Counted from the first letter of the stretch, positions 23,331 to 35,954 are shown. The stretch: DNA of 64,000 bases from Phocoena phocoena (GCF_963924675.1 NC_089232.1:34677312-34741311); one strand, 5' to 3'. Notes: generated from the sequence alone by a model not told the origin. A program made the numbers and translations.

Positions 23331-23488
23331 ATTGTCCAAAGATGTTTTCAGCTTACTCTCTCCTCAAACTTTCTCGATTTTTCCTTCAAATAATCTTTTC
23401 ACCTTTGCAGACCCTCAAATCTTTGAGCAGTCCTCATCTCTCTTCTACTGTGGCCAAAGGATTAGTTGATGGTTTGTCCCCACCCCCT

Positions 23489-23541
23489 CAATACACACAC
23501 AAACACACACACACACACACACGCATGCACACGCACACACC
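23489..23541. repeat. (CA)n microsatellite with CGCATG interruption
   Basis: About 50 bp of CA alternation with interruptions 'caaac' and 'cgcatgcacacgc'. This tract lengthens a chance frame at 23,342-23,800. Confidence 0.95.
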
Positions 23542-23964
23542 TTTCTTGGGTCTATGCCTTGCCATCTTCCCTGCAGCTTGGTTTGGGTCTATTCCACTCC
23601 AGGCTCAACCTATAGCAACAAGCAGCCTCCTAGTCTTTCTAGACCTTGTTTCCACTCTTAGAAAACAACAATGGCAGTCAGCTTCCACAGGTTTCACTTC
23701 CACCATGTATTTTTATCATGGTCTCTCTCACTACCCTGTAGAACTAATGGAAGCTGCAACCCAGCCCTCTGTGACCTCTCCAAGTTCCCCATTTAACTAG
23801 AAAATTGCATCTCACTCCAACCTCCACCTATGCCATTACTCCAACCCTGCTGAATAACCTGCTCTCCCTTTCAATTACTCTTGGGAATCCCATCTGCCTT
23901 CTGAGTGATACGCACCAGGGATGTTCAAATGCACGAGCTAAGAACAAACCCCCATTCTACCCAA

Positions 23965-23992
23965 AGTGAGAAGAAGTGAGAAGTGAGAAGTC
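23965..23992. repeat. Short GTGAGAA tandem
   Basis: Three copies of a 7-10 bp GTGAGAA-containing unit in a row. Confidence 0.75.
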
Positions 23993-24079
23993 TTTAACCA
24001 CCTATAATCCCACAAAGTGCAGACAAGAAAAGAAAAAGTAATACTTTTTTCCTATGTGGATAATACTTTTAAGTTGTCA

Positions 24080-24260
24080 GCTCTTACACACAACCTCTCG
24101 TTTCACAATCAAACAGCATCTCTCTGATACAGGTAGGCCGTGGATTATTTTTGCTGCTATTTGACAGATGAGGAATCTGACAATCTTTTGATTTCAGGTC
24201 CATCCCACACCACATCTCCAGGACTGAGAACCTGTTTCACAGGCACCAAAGCTTTGGTCA
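24080..24260 (-). repeat. Possible MIR fragment
   Basis: 'tatttgacagatgaggaatc' in the position of the MIR clause 'attttacagatgaggaaac', with weakly matching flanks. Confidence 0.4.
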
Positions 24261-24334
24261 AGTGCTCTAGTGACCAGGCTAGAATGCTTTATTGCTAGAG
24301 ATGGCTGCACAGGTACACACTACAAACGTTTGAT

Positions 24335-24402
24335 TCATTTCTTTAACAAATACTTACGGAGTCCATGTGCCAGCCACCGAGCTAGTACTTTCTTCCAGCT
24401 TG
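24335..24402 (-). repeat. L2 3'-end fragment
   Basis: Antisense L2 end: 'tttaacaaatacttacggag' followed by 'gtgccagccac'. Confidence 0.6.
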
Positions 24403-24409
24403 CTAAAAG

Positions 24410-26190
24410 TATTTGCTAAAGACCTTTGCAGGAGTTGGGGGCAGAGACTTTCAAGGGTATTGAGCTAGAGGCCACGGCCAACCGCTGATAGGGAAGGTTC
24501 AGTGGCCCTAACCATCAGTCTTGCCCACAGATGCCCCTGGGGTTAGATGATGCCACCAGTTTCTTTAGGATATCTCCTTTGGTGATTCCTTCACTGCCAC
24601 TGCTATTAGCCAATGTCTCTCCGCCAGCACTTCCTTCACCTGCTTTCCCAACTCTCACTAATGCTCAGGGCTCTCCCTGCCCCCAGTCCCTTCCAGTCAC
24701 GAGGAAAGCTCATCAAACCAGCCAATCTAGAAGCTCTCCTCTTCCAGGAATCTCTTCACAAAACACAGTGCTTAAAGGGGGGCAATATTTAGTTCATACG
24801 AATGAATTAATGGTTGAATTTCAGATACTTCTTGATCAAGATGGGAGGGTTTAGCTACAAGGTGATCTCTGGCTGAAGGAAGCCTTCCTGAGGTGACTCA
24901 AAGTACCTTAAAGAGTCCACACCATTCTGCTTGCTCCCAAGGCCAGCTCTGAAGCGAAGTTCCACTGTACTCTACACAAAGAAGGGCCTGGGACTCAAAC
25001 GACACGAGCTGTCTGCAAAATTGACTCCCAGGATTTGTTTTAAACCATCATCTGTCTCCCGTCCCAAGTTCTCTGGCATGGGTGGAGAAGCACTTCTCTT
25101 TGAGACTTAGCAGGCTTTTGTGAACACACGGTCCTTGACTTTCATTTCACAGACACACTAGTACAGTGTAGGAGGGGTTTGGCTGCCCAGCTGGTGCCAT
25201 CCTGTGTGTGTGGATGGTGACTTTGGAAAAGACACACTTTCTGGGAATATGGGGAAGGACCCTATAAAGGAGACGTCATTCAGGCCAGCTGTGTCGAGTG
25301 GTGGGTGCAGCACGTCAGGATGGGAAGTGAAAAGACCAACTTTCAGTCTCTGCTCTCTCCCATCTGGGGCTGACCTTACCAAGGCATTTCCCCTCTCTGT
25401 GTCTCAGGTTGCCCATCTGGGGTTGGAGTATCCCAAATCTTTAAGTTTTTTTGCAAAGTCTTAGATTCTGGGATTCCTTGGACTTTGCTCTTAATCCAGT
25501 CTTTATGACTCTGGTTTCACCAGAGACTCTTTGTGAAGAACAGGCCCAGCTGTGGGAGGTGTCAGTGAGAGACACCAAGTCAAACTGAGGGTGCAGGGAG
25601 CAGGAAAGAACCATAAACTGTGTGCCACCAGGGCTCACGATTCTCAATTTTTTAAAGGCCTGGCAGGTGGCAGGTAATATGGGATGTGCTAGATCTATAG
25701 CAATAGGAAACTGTGACGATCGCTTTAAACGAGAGACGGCATGCCCCACCTAAAGGCACTCAAATTCATGTCTTTTAAGCACAGCACCTGTCGAACAGAA
25801 CAAATCTGTGGGTTGGCTTATACCCAATGGCAGCAGGTTTGAGACCCCACACCATCTCCAGAATTAGAGAAAATACTTTTCCTGAAGGCAGCCAACTTGT
25901 CTGTCACCAGCCAAGTAATTTTTCTTTTCAGAAAGTCAGATCAGTGGATTCCATTTCTATCAGATGTTTCCCACGGAATGCGAAAGCAGAGACAAACACA
26001 GTGGATCAGGCAGGAAGGAGCTTAAAAACTTACAGCCCATCTCAATTGCACTAGGCCTCAAGCATCAACCTCAAAGTTGGTTCTGTTGTTAAGAAAAGCT
26101 TGTCTGCAGCCCAAATGATCCCCAGTTGCCTTCTGAACTGAGCAGAGCCTGGGAGCTGGGCAGAGTCACATAGGAGCGCAGCTTTTCAGA
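24410..26190. other. Single-copy DNA, no feature seen
   Basis: Mixed composition, no recognised repeat. Frames of about 100 codons on either strand lack any family signature. Confidence 0.4.
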
Positions 26191-26199
26191 TGAGAGAAC

Positions 26200-26575
26200 A
26201 GCAGGCAAGAAATGGAGACTTCTTGCTAAGCCCCATTAACGCTTTAATAGAGCTTAAAGCCAACGGTTCTCTTTGAAAATGCTTTATTCATAATTGACCA
26301 ATTGTCATTAGATATAGTTACACTCCGTGGCATCTTATTAGAAGGAGCTTGTTTGAAGCCCCCTCCCCAAGCATTCACAGTAAATTCCTAACAGATGATG
26401 TCATAACAGGCCGTTACAACCCACAACATGTAGACACCATTAAAGCAATGTGTGTGCCTTTTTGGTACTGAAAGATCTAACTTTATTATGAAGCTTGCTA
26501 TAACATTTGCTATGATGTATTTAATAATATTAAAGCGTATATTCTTTAATATCAAAGTCACACTGCCCCATGATT
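26200..26575. other. Candidate conserved non-coding element
   Basis: Repeat-free 375 bp with dense factor-like cores: 'attcataattgaccaattgt' (homeodomain-like cores and a CCAAT), TGATGTCAT (a CRE/AP-1-like site at about 26,396-26,404) and 'taataatattaaag'. The texture resembles vertebrate developmental enhancers. Conservation is not testable here. Confidence 0.25.
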
Positions 26576-26676
26576 CCTGTTATTCCTGCCACAAATGAGA
26601 ATTGCCAAATCTATCAGCTCAGCTTTTAAACACTTCCTTAAGAGATTTCTTTCTTTCTTCTTTCCATGTCTTCATT

Positions 26677-26692
26677 ACTTTTTTTTTTTTTT
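26677..26692. repeat. Poly-T run
   Basis: About 16 uninterrupted T. No retroposed body is attached on either side. Confidence 0.9.
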
Positions 26693-26699
26693 GCCATGA

Positions 26700-27500
26700 A
26701 AAAGCAGATGTTCTAAAGCTACAAGTAACTGAAAACCAGCAATATACACTCAAAGGCTGAAACCTAATATTTACGATAAGCTGATCCAATGAGAATGTCT
26801 CCCCAGTGACCCTGGTCATGAAGTGGGAACCCATGTGGTCACTGGTCCTGGTGAGACAGTTGTCATTTTTCAGAACCCCTGCACTATGATTCTCAGTTAG
26901 GGACTTTCCTGACATCAGCAACTCTCCACCCACTTGATACAAAAAGCAAAATAAATATGAAATCCATCCTTACTGCATCACATTCCATTGGCTTTACAAT
27001 TGCCATATAAAGTAGTTATTATGGGTTCCATAATTTATGTAAGGAGATTTGGACTTTTGGGTGGCAGTGGGCTCTACTTTTTGTCTCTATCACTACAGCA
27101 AACATTAAATTTTCTAATAAATCCTTCAGGTGGAAACCACTGTCATAAATATGTATTTCTAACTGCTAATGAGAACTAGAGATGTTTATATTCAGAGCAA
27201 TGGCAAAAACAAGAGAAAGACTGGTATTCCCTAGAAGAAACCATAAAATTCAGACTGTGGTAGGGACTTGACTAATTGCAGCACTAAACTGCTAACCTTG
27301 GACTTTTGGGGAGGAGTCTGCATGTTGTGGAGAAATCAGAGCCTCCCGCAAGAGCTTCTGGTCCAAACATGTTCTGTACATTCCATCACTTGCAGATTAA
27401 CTTGATATAACAAAGTCCTCTTTTAAAATGCAAGCATCCCTTAGAGGGTTAAGCCAGTGGATTATTATTTTTTTGGTACACCTCTCCTAACTGTGGCAAT
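26700..27500. other. Single-copy DNA, no feature seen
   Basis: No repeat or gene recognised. Confidence 0.45.
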
Positions 27501-27511
27501 CTTCAGACGAT

Positions 27512-27605
27512 TCTCTTTAATTCAATCTACCGAACATTTTAGTGAGTGCCTACTAGGTATAAAATAGAGTTCTATGCCAATTACGGGTAACAGAAACAAA
27601 TATTG
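27512..27605 (-). repeat. L2 3'-end fragment
   Basis: Antisense L2 end: 'ttagtgagtgcctactaggt', then 'gttctatgccaattacgggt' and 'aacagaaacaaatattg'. Confidence 0.65.
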
Positions 27606-27619
27606 TCCAAATCCTCTTA

Positions 27620-30600
27620 ATGGCGCCTCAGAGGAGATACTGCAGTTTCCCAATAAGAAGTTTTTTCAAGTAACTCAAGTGAAAGGCTCCTGCTCCTCCT
27701 TTTCTTCCAGAACCCTCTGGATCCTTCTTATTGTCCCCATTGAGATATTGGATGTTCAATTTGTTCCCCTAGCCGGCCCTGTCTATCTGCAATTTCTTAA
27801 TCCCTCAGCTCCACGTGCCTGCTCTCCCTCTTCTAGAACCCTGTTTGGGCCAGAGCCCTGGGCTTCCACTTGCCAAGAGGAAATGCTTCCATCTGTTCAG
27901 ATGGAAAAGACTGTATTTCTGTAGGCCCAGCACGAGTCAGCCTGCAGATTATTGCTGGAGGGAACACTGATTCCCCAGTCTAGTAAATCCATGAGTGGGA
28001 TTCCAGAAAGACTCACCCCTATGGTTTTCCTCTCACCCCTCATTACTGACCACCCCTGACCCTGCTCCCAGTGGAATGGTAAATTGACTGTGAGTTGGGA
28101 AGAAAAAGTGGGCATACATGGCTCAGGGCCCTCTTTTCCTTTCTCTGGACTCACCCGTCTGCAGAAGAATGCATCTGTCTGTTCAGGGCCATGAGTAAGG
28201 GGTCTGCCCCTGGAGGTGAGACCTGTAATTGAGGAGAGGAGGTCAGATTCAATTCAGCAGTGTGTTAGAAAGCCCATTTAGCCTCCACCAAAGCCATACT
28301 CTGTAATCCACCTTGAATCAGTAAAAAGCTGATGTTTGGATCTCTATGGGTCCATTCTCTGTGCCTACCTCTCATCTCTTCTGAATATTGCAAGGAAGAG
28401 GTCTATTTTTCTTTGGGGTCCCCCAAAGCTAGCACTTTTACACCTCCCGTGCTACAAGTGGTACTGACTCCACCTTGTGCTCCAGGTCTGTTGCGTGCAG
28501 CATTTGCGTGGAGACACGTTCCTTAAAAACAGATGCAGGATCATTCCCTGGGCTGTTCTGGAAATCCTGCCTGGTACACTGCCATCCAATCCCATTCCTC
28601 ATGGGAGAGATGCTTCTTTCTGGATACAAGTAGGCAGAGTGATCTGATTAAATCCTTACTAATGAAATGTTAGGGAAGTAGTACTACATTCCCCTTCTCA
28701 GAAGTGTTCCCGGTGATTTTAATGGAGGATCACACGAGGAACTAGCTAACCAAACGTGATGCGTAACTGTGGCAGGATTTCAGGCATACCTGAGCCAGAT
28801 TTTTGGGAAAAAATCTAATCACCCTGCGCTAAGGATGGAAAGCTTAAGTGCTCACAGATACCAGGCAGGGAACAGAAATGACTAAAGCTTCCTAGTATAA
28901 GAAAACCACCAGCTCAAGCATGGTGATAACTGGCAGCTGGTATTTGGATTTGACATTAAGAAATAATACAGAGTGGAAGGGATTCAGGCAAGCCTGATAC
29001 TGTGGGCCACAAATAGCTTCAGGCAGTGTACAGCAAAAGCAGTTCTTTAAATTCTCTATTTAAAAGAAGCAGCCTCTACTCAGGGCCAAAATATTGTCGC
29101 CGTGTGGAATGGGGTTAATGGATCTTTTGCATTTTCAAAAGAAACAAGTCAAAAATGTGGATTTTTATGTAAAAAGATACGCTCCTTCGATGTTAGCAAT
29201 GAATTCATTGAGAAAACAAGATCAAACAACAACAATAACAATAATCCCCACCCCCACCCGTATTGGCTCTGACTGTGTAGGAGGTGTGAGATTGTCCTCA
29301 GGCCCAAGCTGGCCCAGGGGTGTTCTTTGCCCCCTCTGGCCATCACTGAGTCTGGCTTTCCCTCTCCCCTCCCTTCCCTCTTATGCATTAGTTAGTTAAA
29401 CTCTGGCATTTCTAATTCTGATTTTTAAGATCACCATGGAAACCTTCAAGGAGATGAGTGTAGACTCATTTTCAATAGAATGAACTCTGGCTAGCTAAAA
29501 AAAGGACTTGTTTTCCAGCCATGAAGAGCTGCTAATACCACCCTGAACGTACGATATAACTGGTGCCTTCTGACGTTACTTAAAAAGTTGAATTATACCA
29601 GGGGAAAAAAATGATGAAATTATTATAAAATTCAGGCTTCTTCAAAGCACACGATTTTCCACCATGGACTCTAACATCTTTTAAGGCTAAAACACCTGAA
29701 TAAATCTGGGAGTAAGGATATATCTTTTAAATTACAGCCTTTATCAGCATTCCTGGTGTCTCTCTCTTCAGCCTCCCTCAGGGTTTCACCTTGAAACTTA
29801 GCAACTTTATCCTCCTTACAACAACTTATTCCTCCAAGATGAAACGGGCTCAATAACGTGGTCCAACTGAACTTAAAGGATGTTAATCTCAACAAACCAA
29901 CATTAAGAAAAGGCAAATTCTCCCACTCCATTGGGTACCTGATGACAAGGCCCTCTAGGTTTTAGAGAACCTTAAGGAAATGTGGTCTGAGTACTGAAAA
30001 GAGGCCATGTGTGTACAAGGGAAGCAGGCACTACTCTATTGGATCTCATTGCGTTAAGAGCCTGGTCAGCCCCACAGCATGGGAGGGGTCCCCACTGCAG
30101 AGGGCGATGGAGTGTGATGAAAACAAAAGGGCAGTGATGACTTTCTCCTCAAAATCCCTACCAGAGAGGACAGCTGTATGGAGACTGGGTCCTAAATACT
30201 CTAAGTTTATGGAGACAAAAAAAAGCAGTTTGGGGTGTTAGAATCAGATACATTCAATGAAATGACTGGGGATCAGGGCCAAAGGAGGGACTTAAGCTGG
30301 TTCCTCATTTGACCCTTCAGAAGACAAGTTGTTTGGCTTAATGCACCTGCCTGTTGGTGTTCGGGTGTGTATTTCCGTCCTCAGAACCACCAGTTAGTTG
30401 ACATAATTTAGCTCTCATGGAGAGCTATGCTGCTTTAAAATGCATTTAGAATGATCAGTTCTTCAGAGGCATTTGTTTGTTTCAGAAATTGGTTTCCGGA
30501 TACAGAAGCCATCAAACTTCCTCCCGGGTGAAGGAAGATGGACTTAGAACCCAGTTGCATCTGGGCAGATTAACGCCTGTCTACCCACAAACCCAGACCA

Positions 30601-31030
30601 AGACATGGTGGGGAAGGGGAGGGACTTAAGTGCTTTTCGGTTCAGTTCAACAAAGAATTATTCAGAGATTCGTGTCTTAAAGGAGTTGATAGCTCAGAAG
30701 ATAGCAGGCCATGACACACCACGTTTGGTGGCTAGAGCGCTCATGCAGCCAGGCTTGCCTGGAATGGTCCTAGTTTCCACCTTTAGCCCCAGTGCACTGG
30801 TTACTCAGGAAAGTGTATCTGATGGGGAAACAAATGGTATTTATTCCTTGGCTCTGATTGTCTCTCCAAGTAAGATGCAACAGCAAGGCTGTGGATGCCG
30901 CCAAGAAATTTCTTCAAAGCCCTTTAGAAATGGCTGCAGCGTTCATGCCATCCCAGCCCCCAAAGGAACACAGCAGCTTTGTTCTGCAAGGTGTAAACCT
31001 GCCCCACCTCCACCATTCTCCTTGCGCACA
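27620..31030. other. Single-copy DNA, one short (AAC/AAT)n
   Basis: A short AACAACAATAACAATAAT tract lies at about 29,226-29,247. No other repeat recognised. Frames of 100-144 codons exist, for example near 30,605-31,039, without family signature, splice context or codon pattern. Confidence 0.4.
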
Positions 31031-31042
31031 TCAGAATAGGGA

Positions 31043-31112
31043 TGTCAGATTCAGCAAAATCTTAAAATAAAGGACACCCAGTGGAACTGGGATTCCAGAG
31101 AAACAATGAATA
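31043..31112 (+). repeat. Half copy of a palindromic DNA-transposon-like repeat
   Basis: 'atgtcagattcagcaaaatc', 'ggacacccagtggaactggg' and 'aaacaatgaataatttttt' align with the left arm of the element at 61,036-61,217. The right arm is absent. Confidence 0.6.
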
Positions 31113-31690
31113 ATTTTTTGGCATAACCTGTGTGTCCGTGGCTATGCTCCACGGACACCCATCCTGCCCACCGGCTTCCTTCCTCCCGGCCTGGACGTCA
31201 CGGGGAGCCCAAGGGGAGTCCCTGCCTTCTCTACCCTCTTCCTCCCAGAGTCAGAACATTTTCTTTTCCTGGGTGGAAGATGAAGGGCTGCCCAGGGAGG
31301 CCTGCTCCTGGAGGATAGGGAAGTGAGATGATGATTTTCCAGGAAGATGGAGAATACAACCCTCTGGAAGATTGAGCAGCTTCTTGGAGGGTTCAGGTCT
31401 CTGACTGGAACTCTCAGTCCTTTGACCTTATCATTCTTGCCTCCAGCCCTACAGGAGTAGGAATGTGGAAGCCCTGGTGGGACCAGAGCCAGGCCCTCCC
31501 TCACGGCGGGTGTGGAGAGCGGCATCACCTTCACCCTCACATGCCCTCAGACCCTGTGGTCTGAGGTGTCTGGGATGCGGCTGTGTGTGTGAGCCCGCCA
31601 AGGCCAGTGTTAAAGTGTGCCCGCATCTACCTGAGGGGATTCTAGGGCACACGCAGGAAAACATACACACTGTTACTCACCAAACACACT
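31110..31690. other. GC-richer single-copy DNA
   Basis: Composition rises to about half G+C, and overlapping frames open on both strands between 31,130 and 31,820. Their mutual overlap and lack of any family motif make coding unlikely. Confidence 0.4.
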
Positions 31691-31694
31691 TCAT

Positions 31695-31812
31695 ACCTTG
31701 GGTACAGTTTGGGAGGGGAGAGAGGCGGGGAGCAGCGGGGGTGGGGGAAGGAGGGAGAGAGGAGGAGGGAGGAGAAGAGGGACAGTGCATGGGGAGGAAG
31801 GAGGAGGCTGCT
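31695..31812 (+). repeat. Purine-rich (G/A) low-complexity tract with a G-quadruplex motif
   Basis: About 115 bp almost free of pyrimidines. At 31,727-31,755 four G-runs (4, 5, 5 and 3) are separated by loops of 6, 1 and 5 bases, fitting the usual G-quadruplex pattern. Confidence 0.85.
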
Positions 31813-32244
31813 TCAACTTAGCTGCTTCTCCATTCATGCCTCCTGTGATTTAGTAACGTTTTTGATCTGCTGAAGCTGTCTTCCCTCTGAAACTGAATTC
31901 TGAGCATGCAAACTAGGTGGACTTTACTTTGATGAGATCTATATTCAGAGATTATAAAGGTGAAGCTAGGGAGGCTGAGACCATTACTTGTCTAGGGCTC
32001 CTGGCCCCAGAAGGACTCGCTGAAGTTGTTTCTCTTCTCGAGCGTGGTAGGTGAGTGCTGAGGAGGGACTGGGTGTGTGACTCTAAGGGCAGGTCATTGT
32101 TTTCAAACTGAAGGAATCTACCTAACAGTGGGTTAGGACATAAATGGCGTGGTTACAGTCACTATTAAATCAATGAAACAGAATAGAATATAATAAAAAG
32201 AAAAGACTACAGCACACATAGTAAGGATCCATATTGTTTTGTAA

Positions 32245-32260
32245 TCTCTCTCTCTCTCTC
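32245..32260. repeat. (TC)8 microsatellite
   Basis: Uninterrupted TC alternation of 16 bp. Confidence 0.95.
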
Positions 32261-32479
32261 GATATGTGTATATCATATGTACATACAGGGCCATGATATA
32301 AAATACATTTATGTATTTCTTGTGATGGGTCATAGTTTAAAAATTCTGAAAGCTCTTGGAGTCGGTACCTTTTTAATAGGGGCATGAATGAACACACGTT
32401 GTGCATGGGATGATGGACCCTGCTCCCAAGGTCTCCTACCAGCTGGCAAAGACTAGGAAAGAGCAGAGACTGTGAGGAA

Positions 32480-32485
<6 letters not shown>

Positions 32486-32535
<50 letters not shown>

Positions 32536-32549
32536 TGTGTGTGTGTGTG
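32486..32549. repeat. Compound (GA)n(GT)n microsatellite
   Basis: About 24 GA units pass directly into about 8 GT units with no interruption. Confidence 0.97.
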
Positions 32550-32703
32550 ATAGTTTATTTTACAGACTTCTCGAGGAATTAAATGTGTACCAAGGAGTCC
32601 AACAGACAAATACACAATGCAAATACATACATAATGTGAAAGTAACAGCACATATATGCTTCTGTAGAACTCAATTAACCAAAGACTATATGACAACAAC
32701 TTC

Positions 32704-32930
32704 AAAGGCAGAGGTTAACAAACTATAGCTCAGGGACCAAATCCATCCCACCGTCTGTTTTTGTAAATAAAGTTTTCTTGTAACATGATCATGCCTGTTC
32801 ATTTATGGATGCTATGGTGCTTCTGCCCCATAGTGGCAGAGTTGAGTAGTCACAGTAGAGACCGTAAGGCCCACAGAACCTAAAATATTTACTTTCTGGC
32901 CCTTTACAAGGCTGACGCTTCCCCCATGGC
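32704..32930 (+). repeat. hAT-Charlie-like non-autonomous DNA transposon
   Basis: Begins 'gaggttaacaaactatagct', contains 'tttttgtaaataaagttttc', 'tggcagagttgagtagtcac' and 'cctaaaatatttactttctg', and ends 'ccctttacaaggctgac'. Both ends are degraded versions of the 'caggggttggcaaac' type termini. The exact subfamily (MER58/Charlie type) is not certain. Confidence 0.8.
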
Positions 32931-32934
32931 AATG

Positions 32935-35270
32935 CCTAATAATTCAGAATCACAGAGGTATTTAGACCAGCTGACACCCACTAGCAGTCTTCAGTCCTGC
33001 TGAGGCTCTTGACAACACAGCCAGGGAAGGCCCAGACTGCCTCCTGACTGCAGGATCTCTGTCTGAAGGTACCAGGTTCCCTTGGGTCTACCTCACAGTT
33101 CTAACCAGCCCTCTTTTCTAGACAGACATCAATGTATATTTTCTCACATAGTTACACTGCAGGGAGAATAGGTAAAGCATGACTTTCTGAGGCTCAGAGA
33201 TGGACCTACTAACGAGGCCAGTTAAAGCTGGGAGTGTGAATGCAATTACTCCTGGGAGAGCATTGTGTCAAGAACCAAAGGGGCTACGGTGAATTTGACC
33301 CACATCTACCCATCTCTTGCCCTTCCCCAAGGGAAAGCACTGCCAGAAAAGAGATGGGGAGAGTGGAAAGAGCGAGAGCTAGCGTATCCACGAGGCAAGT
33401 TGCCTTCAAGTCTGTCTGTGAACTGAATAGACTCTGAAGCCTCCCGTACCTGGACATACCTTCTGGGTTCCAAAGTGCAATGGAATGTCCTAGACTTTGT
33501 AGTTCAGCCCTCGTTTCATACATTTTTATTCCTTTCACCAAAGTGATTTGTTGAATCTGTCACTTGGTGGGTTGGGTTATTATTGCTTTGCAAGACTTTT
33601 TAGATTAGAAAGCTCACAAATCAGGAAAATCCTGTCAGACCGTGTGTTGAAATCGCTGGTTCACAAAGTTTTGTCACCAGCTCTAGAAACTAGAAATAGG
33701 ACCTGCCTCTGGCAAAATTATGATGTGAATAAAGTTCGCTTCACAAGTCCCCAGCCTGGCCCTTCTCTCTTCTTCTGGAACAGCTTTTTTCTCACCATTC
33801 TGACCACCATGGCTCCAGCATCATTACAGGTTCACTGGCACAGGTGTTTGAGGCTAGTCATGGGGTTCCCTTATGGTGTTGAACTTGGGGATGTTGGAGG
33901 TAAACCTCATTCTAACAATAGGCGGGTATGTTGCTCCATGGAGAAAGTGGTGAAAGAAACTGGGGGCAGGGAGGTCCACGTCACCATGAGAAGTCACAAC
34001 ATGCAGTTGGTATTCATTCCATCGATGGCTGGGAGGGGCCTGAGAACCTTGGCTGAAGGCAGACTAATTTGAAACGGGAACCTTCAATTAGTAATGAAGG
34101 GCAAATTCTTTGCTTGATTCTTGAGTTTAGTCTCAGAATGGTTCAGGGAACTTTTTTTTTTAGACTCTCAGTTTCCACTTCTGTGACACAGAACTGGTTA
34201 CCACTGAGGGGTGAGGAAGACTATCAGTGGGAAATGCTTATTATTCTATTCTTTGCAACTCCAGAGCAGAGCCATGTGATAACCAAGACGGGAAATCTGG
34301 GTACATGCCCAGAATAGGGGGAGAGTTTCTCTCTAGCACCTGTGTCTCTTGCTTGCAATTTCAGTCTAAAGTGGTTTAGGAGAAAGTGACCCAGGGATGG
34401 GGCTGACACCAGAATAGTGGTATCCATCAGAAAGGCCTTGAGGTGCAAACACACCTGGCCCACCTTCTACTCTTGGGCTTCCTCCACTGGGCTCTGTGCC
34501 AGCCAGAGATTTCTGCCAGCATCATGGTTGCAGAAAGCCAGCTCACTGCGTGTCAGCCTTACAACCCCTGGAGCCCATAGGTCCTCTTTGTACCTGCCAG
34601 ACACTTTTAATAATTCCAGCCATTTTCAAGGTCTAGCCCCTCCCAATACAGCACTCCAGGCTGGCTCTCCTACAATTCACGCTGCAAGCCTAAAATTTTT
34701 CTCCTTTTGGCACTTCTAAGGGAAGAGGTGTTGAAAAGAACCCAGAACAGATGGAAATGGGATTCCGTTACTTGGTAAATATCTGAATGGCGTTTCTTTT
34801 TAATTCGATATGAGAGTTTTAGCACATTAAAAATTTCCCTACCCTAATTATAAAACCCATTTTATTAAAGGTGCACACACCTTGCTTGTAGCTGGTGAAA
34901 TTTTGGCTCTGAGGTGGGTTGCTGTGTGAGAATTCCACCCCAGGTGCTGTTTTCAGTCTGTTAGTAACTGGTTTAGCACTTGCCAGTTTCCCTCCCTGGG
35001 TAATGACAGAGACGCTAACACAATAGCAAAGCTGTTAATCCCAAACACGTTACTAATAAGGCAAGCTGCCTTGCTGGAGGTTGCAGAGAGGATGGGAGAT
35101 GGATGTGGAAATGCTAATAGTCGAGCTCACACTCTCATACCCATGGATTTGTGGATAATGAGGAACGTACTGCTTTTCTCAAAACCTCACAACTCAGAGC
35201 TTTCTCACTAATCACATGCCAACAACTGATGCTTAGTATTTAGGAGGCAGTGAAGGTGAACAGTCAGTGT
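32935..35270. other. Single-copy DNA
   Basis: No certain repeat; a possible MIR trace near 33,140-33,230. A T9 run near 34,150. A 174-codon frame at 33,548-34,072 has no recognisable domain or splice context. Confidence 0.4.
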
Positions 35271-35273
35271 GGA

Positions 35274-35333
35274 TGTGTTCACCCCGTGGATGGTGTGTTC
35301 ACCTCATGGATGGTGTGTTCATCCCATGGAGGG
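35274..35333 (+). repeat. 20-bp minisatellite, three copies
   Basis: Exact period of 20: 35,274-35,293, 35,294-35,313 and 35,314-35,333. Unit pattern TGTGTTCAYCYCRTGGAKGG. Copies differ at only a few sites. Confidence 0.95.
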
Positions 35334-35954
35334 CACTCAAAAGATTCTTGTGGTACACAACTTTCTTCATCATTTTTGACATGCTTCTCTATGTGATTTA
35401 TTGACCCTTTGGACATGTGGTAGATTCTGTAGATATTTCGTTGTGAAAAAGAAAATCAATAAATATGTAAGTGAAAGCAAACCCCTCTCAAACTGGGCTA
35501 GTTTCAGAAAATAGCAAAATCGAGGAGGCTGGACATTGTACACTTTGGGTCGAATGTAGTTTTGGAAGCACCATGTGGCCAAGTTCAAGAACTCTGAGGA
35601 GGTGGGAAGGAGGAGAGAAGTCATGGAAACTGACTCTTTCCTTTCCCTATAGAACAGGTGCAAGCAGCTGTGGGGGAACCACACAAACTTCAACTTGGAT
35701 TTGGAAATAAAAACTGTACCGTGGAATTTAGTCTTTACATAGCCTCAGTCCTAGCTCAGAATCTCCTTGTCCTGGACATGCTTAATATTTGGTAGATTTC
35801 ACCCCATGACAGGTTTGGGGGTGGCGGAGGGGTAGCCACTGACCAAAATGATATGTCTGGCTTGACACATAGTTCTGGAAAGCCATAAGGAATTCCTCAA
35901 CGTAGTCATAAATTAGAATAATTCTTGGAAGCTTTCAAATAATATCAGTGCCTG

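Noticed and set aside
23342..23800. 152-codon frame
   Set aside because: Kept open by a (CA)n microsatellite translated as Thr-His repeats. No other evidence.
33548..34072. 174-codon open frame as a gene
   Set aside because: No recognisable family, mixed amino-acid composition, no flanking splice or promoter signs. One such frame in 64 kb can occur by chance.
35643..35720. Terminal exon with acceptor and AATAAA
   Set aside because: A pyrimidine-AG and an AATAAA occur close together, but there is no supporting frame, upstream exon or GU-rich downstream element that I could defend.
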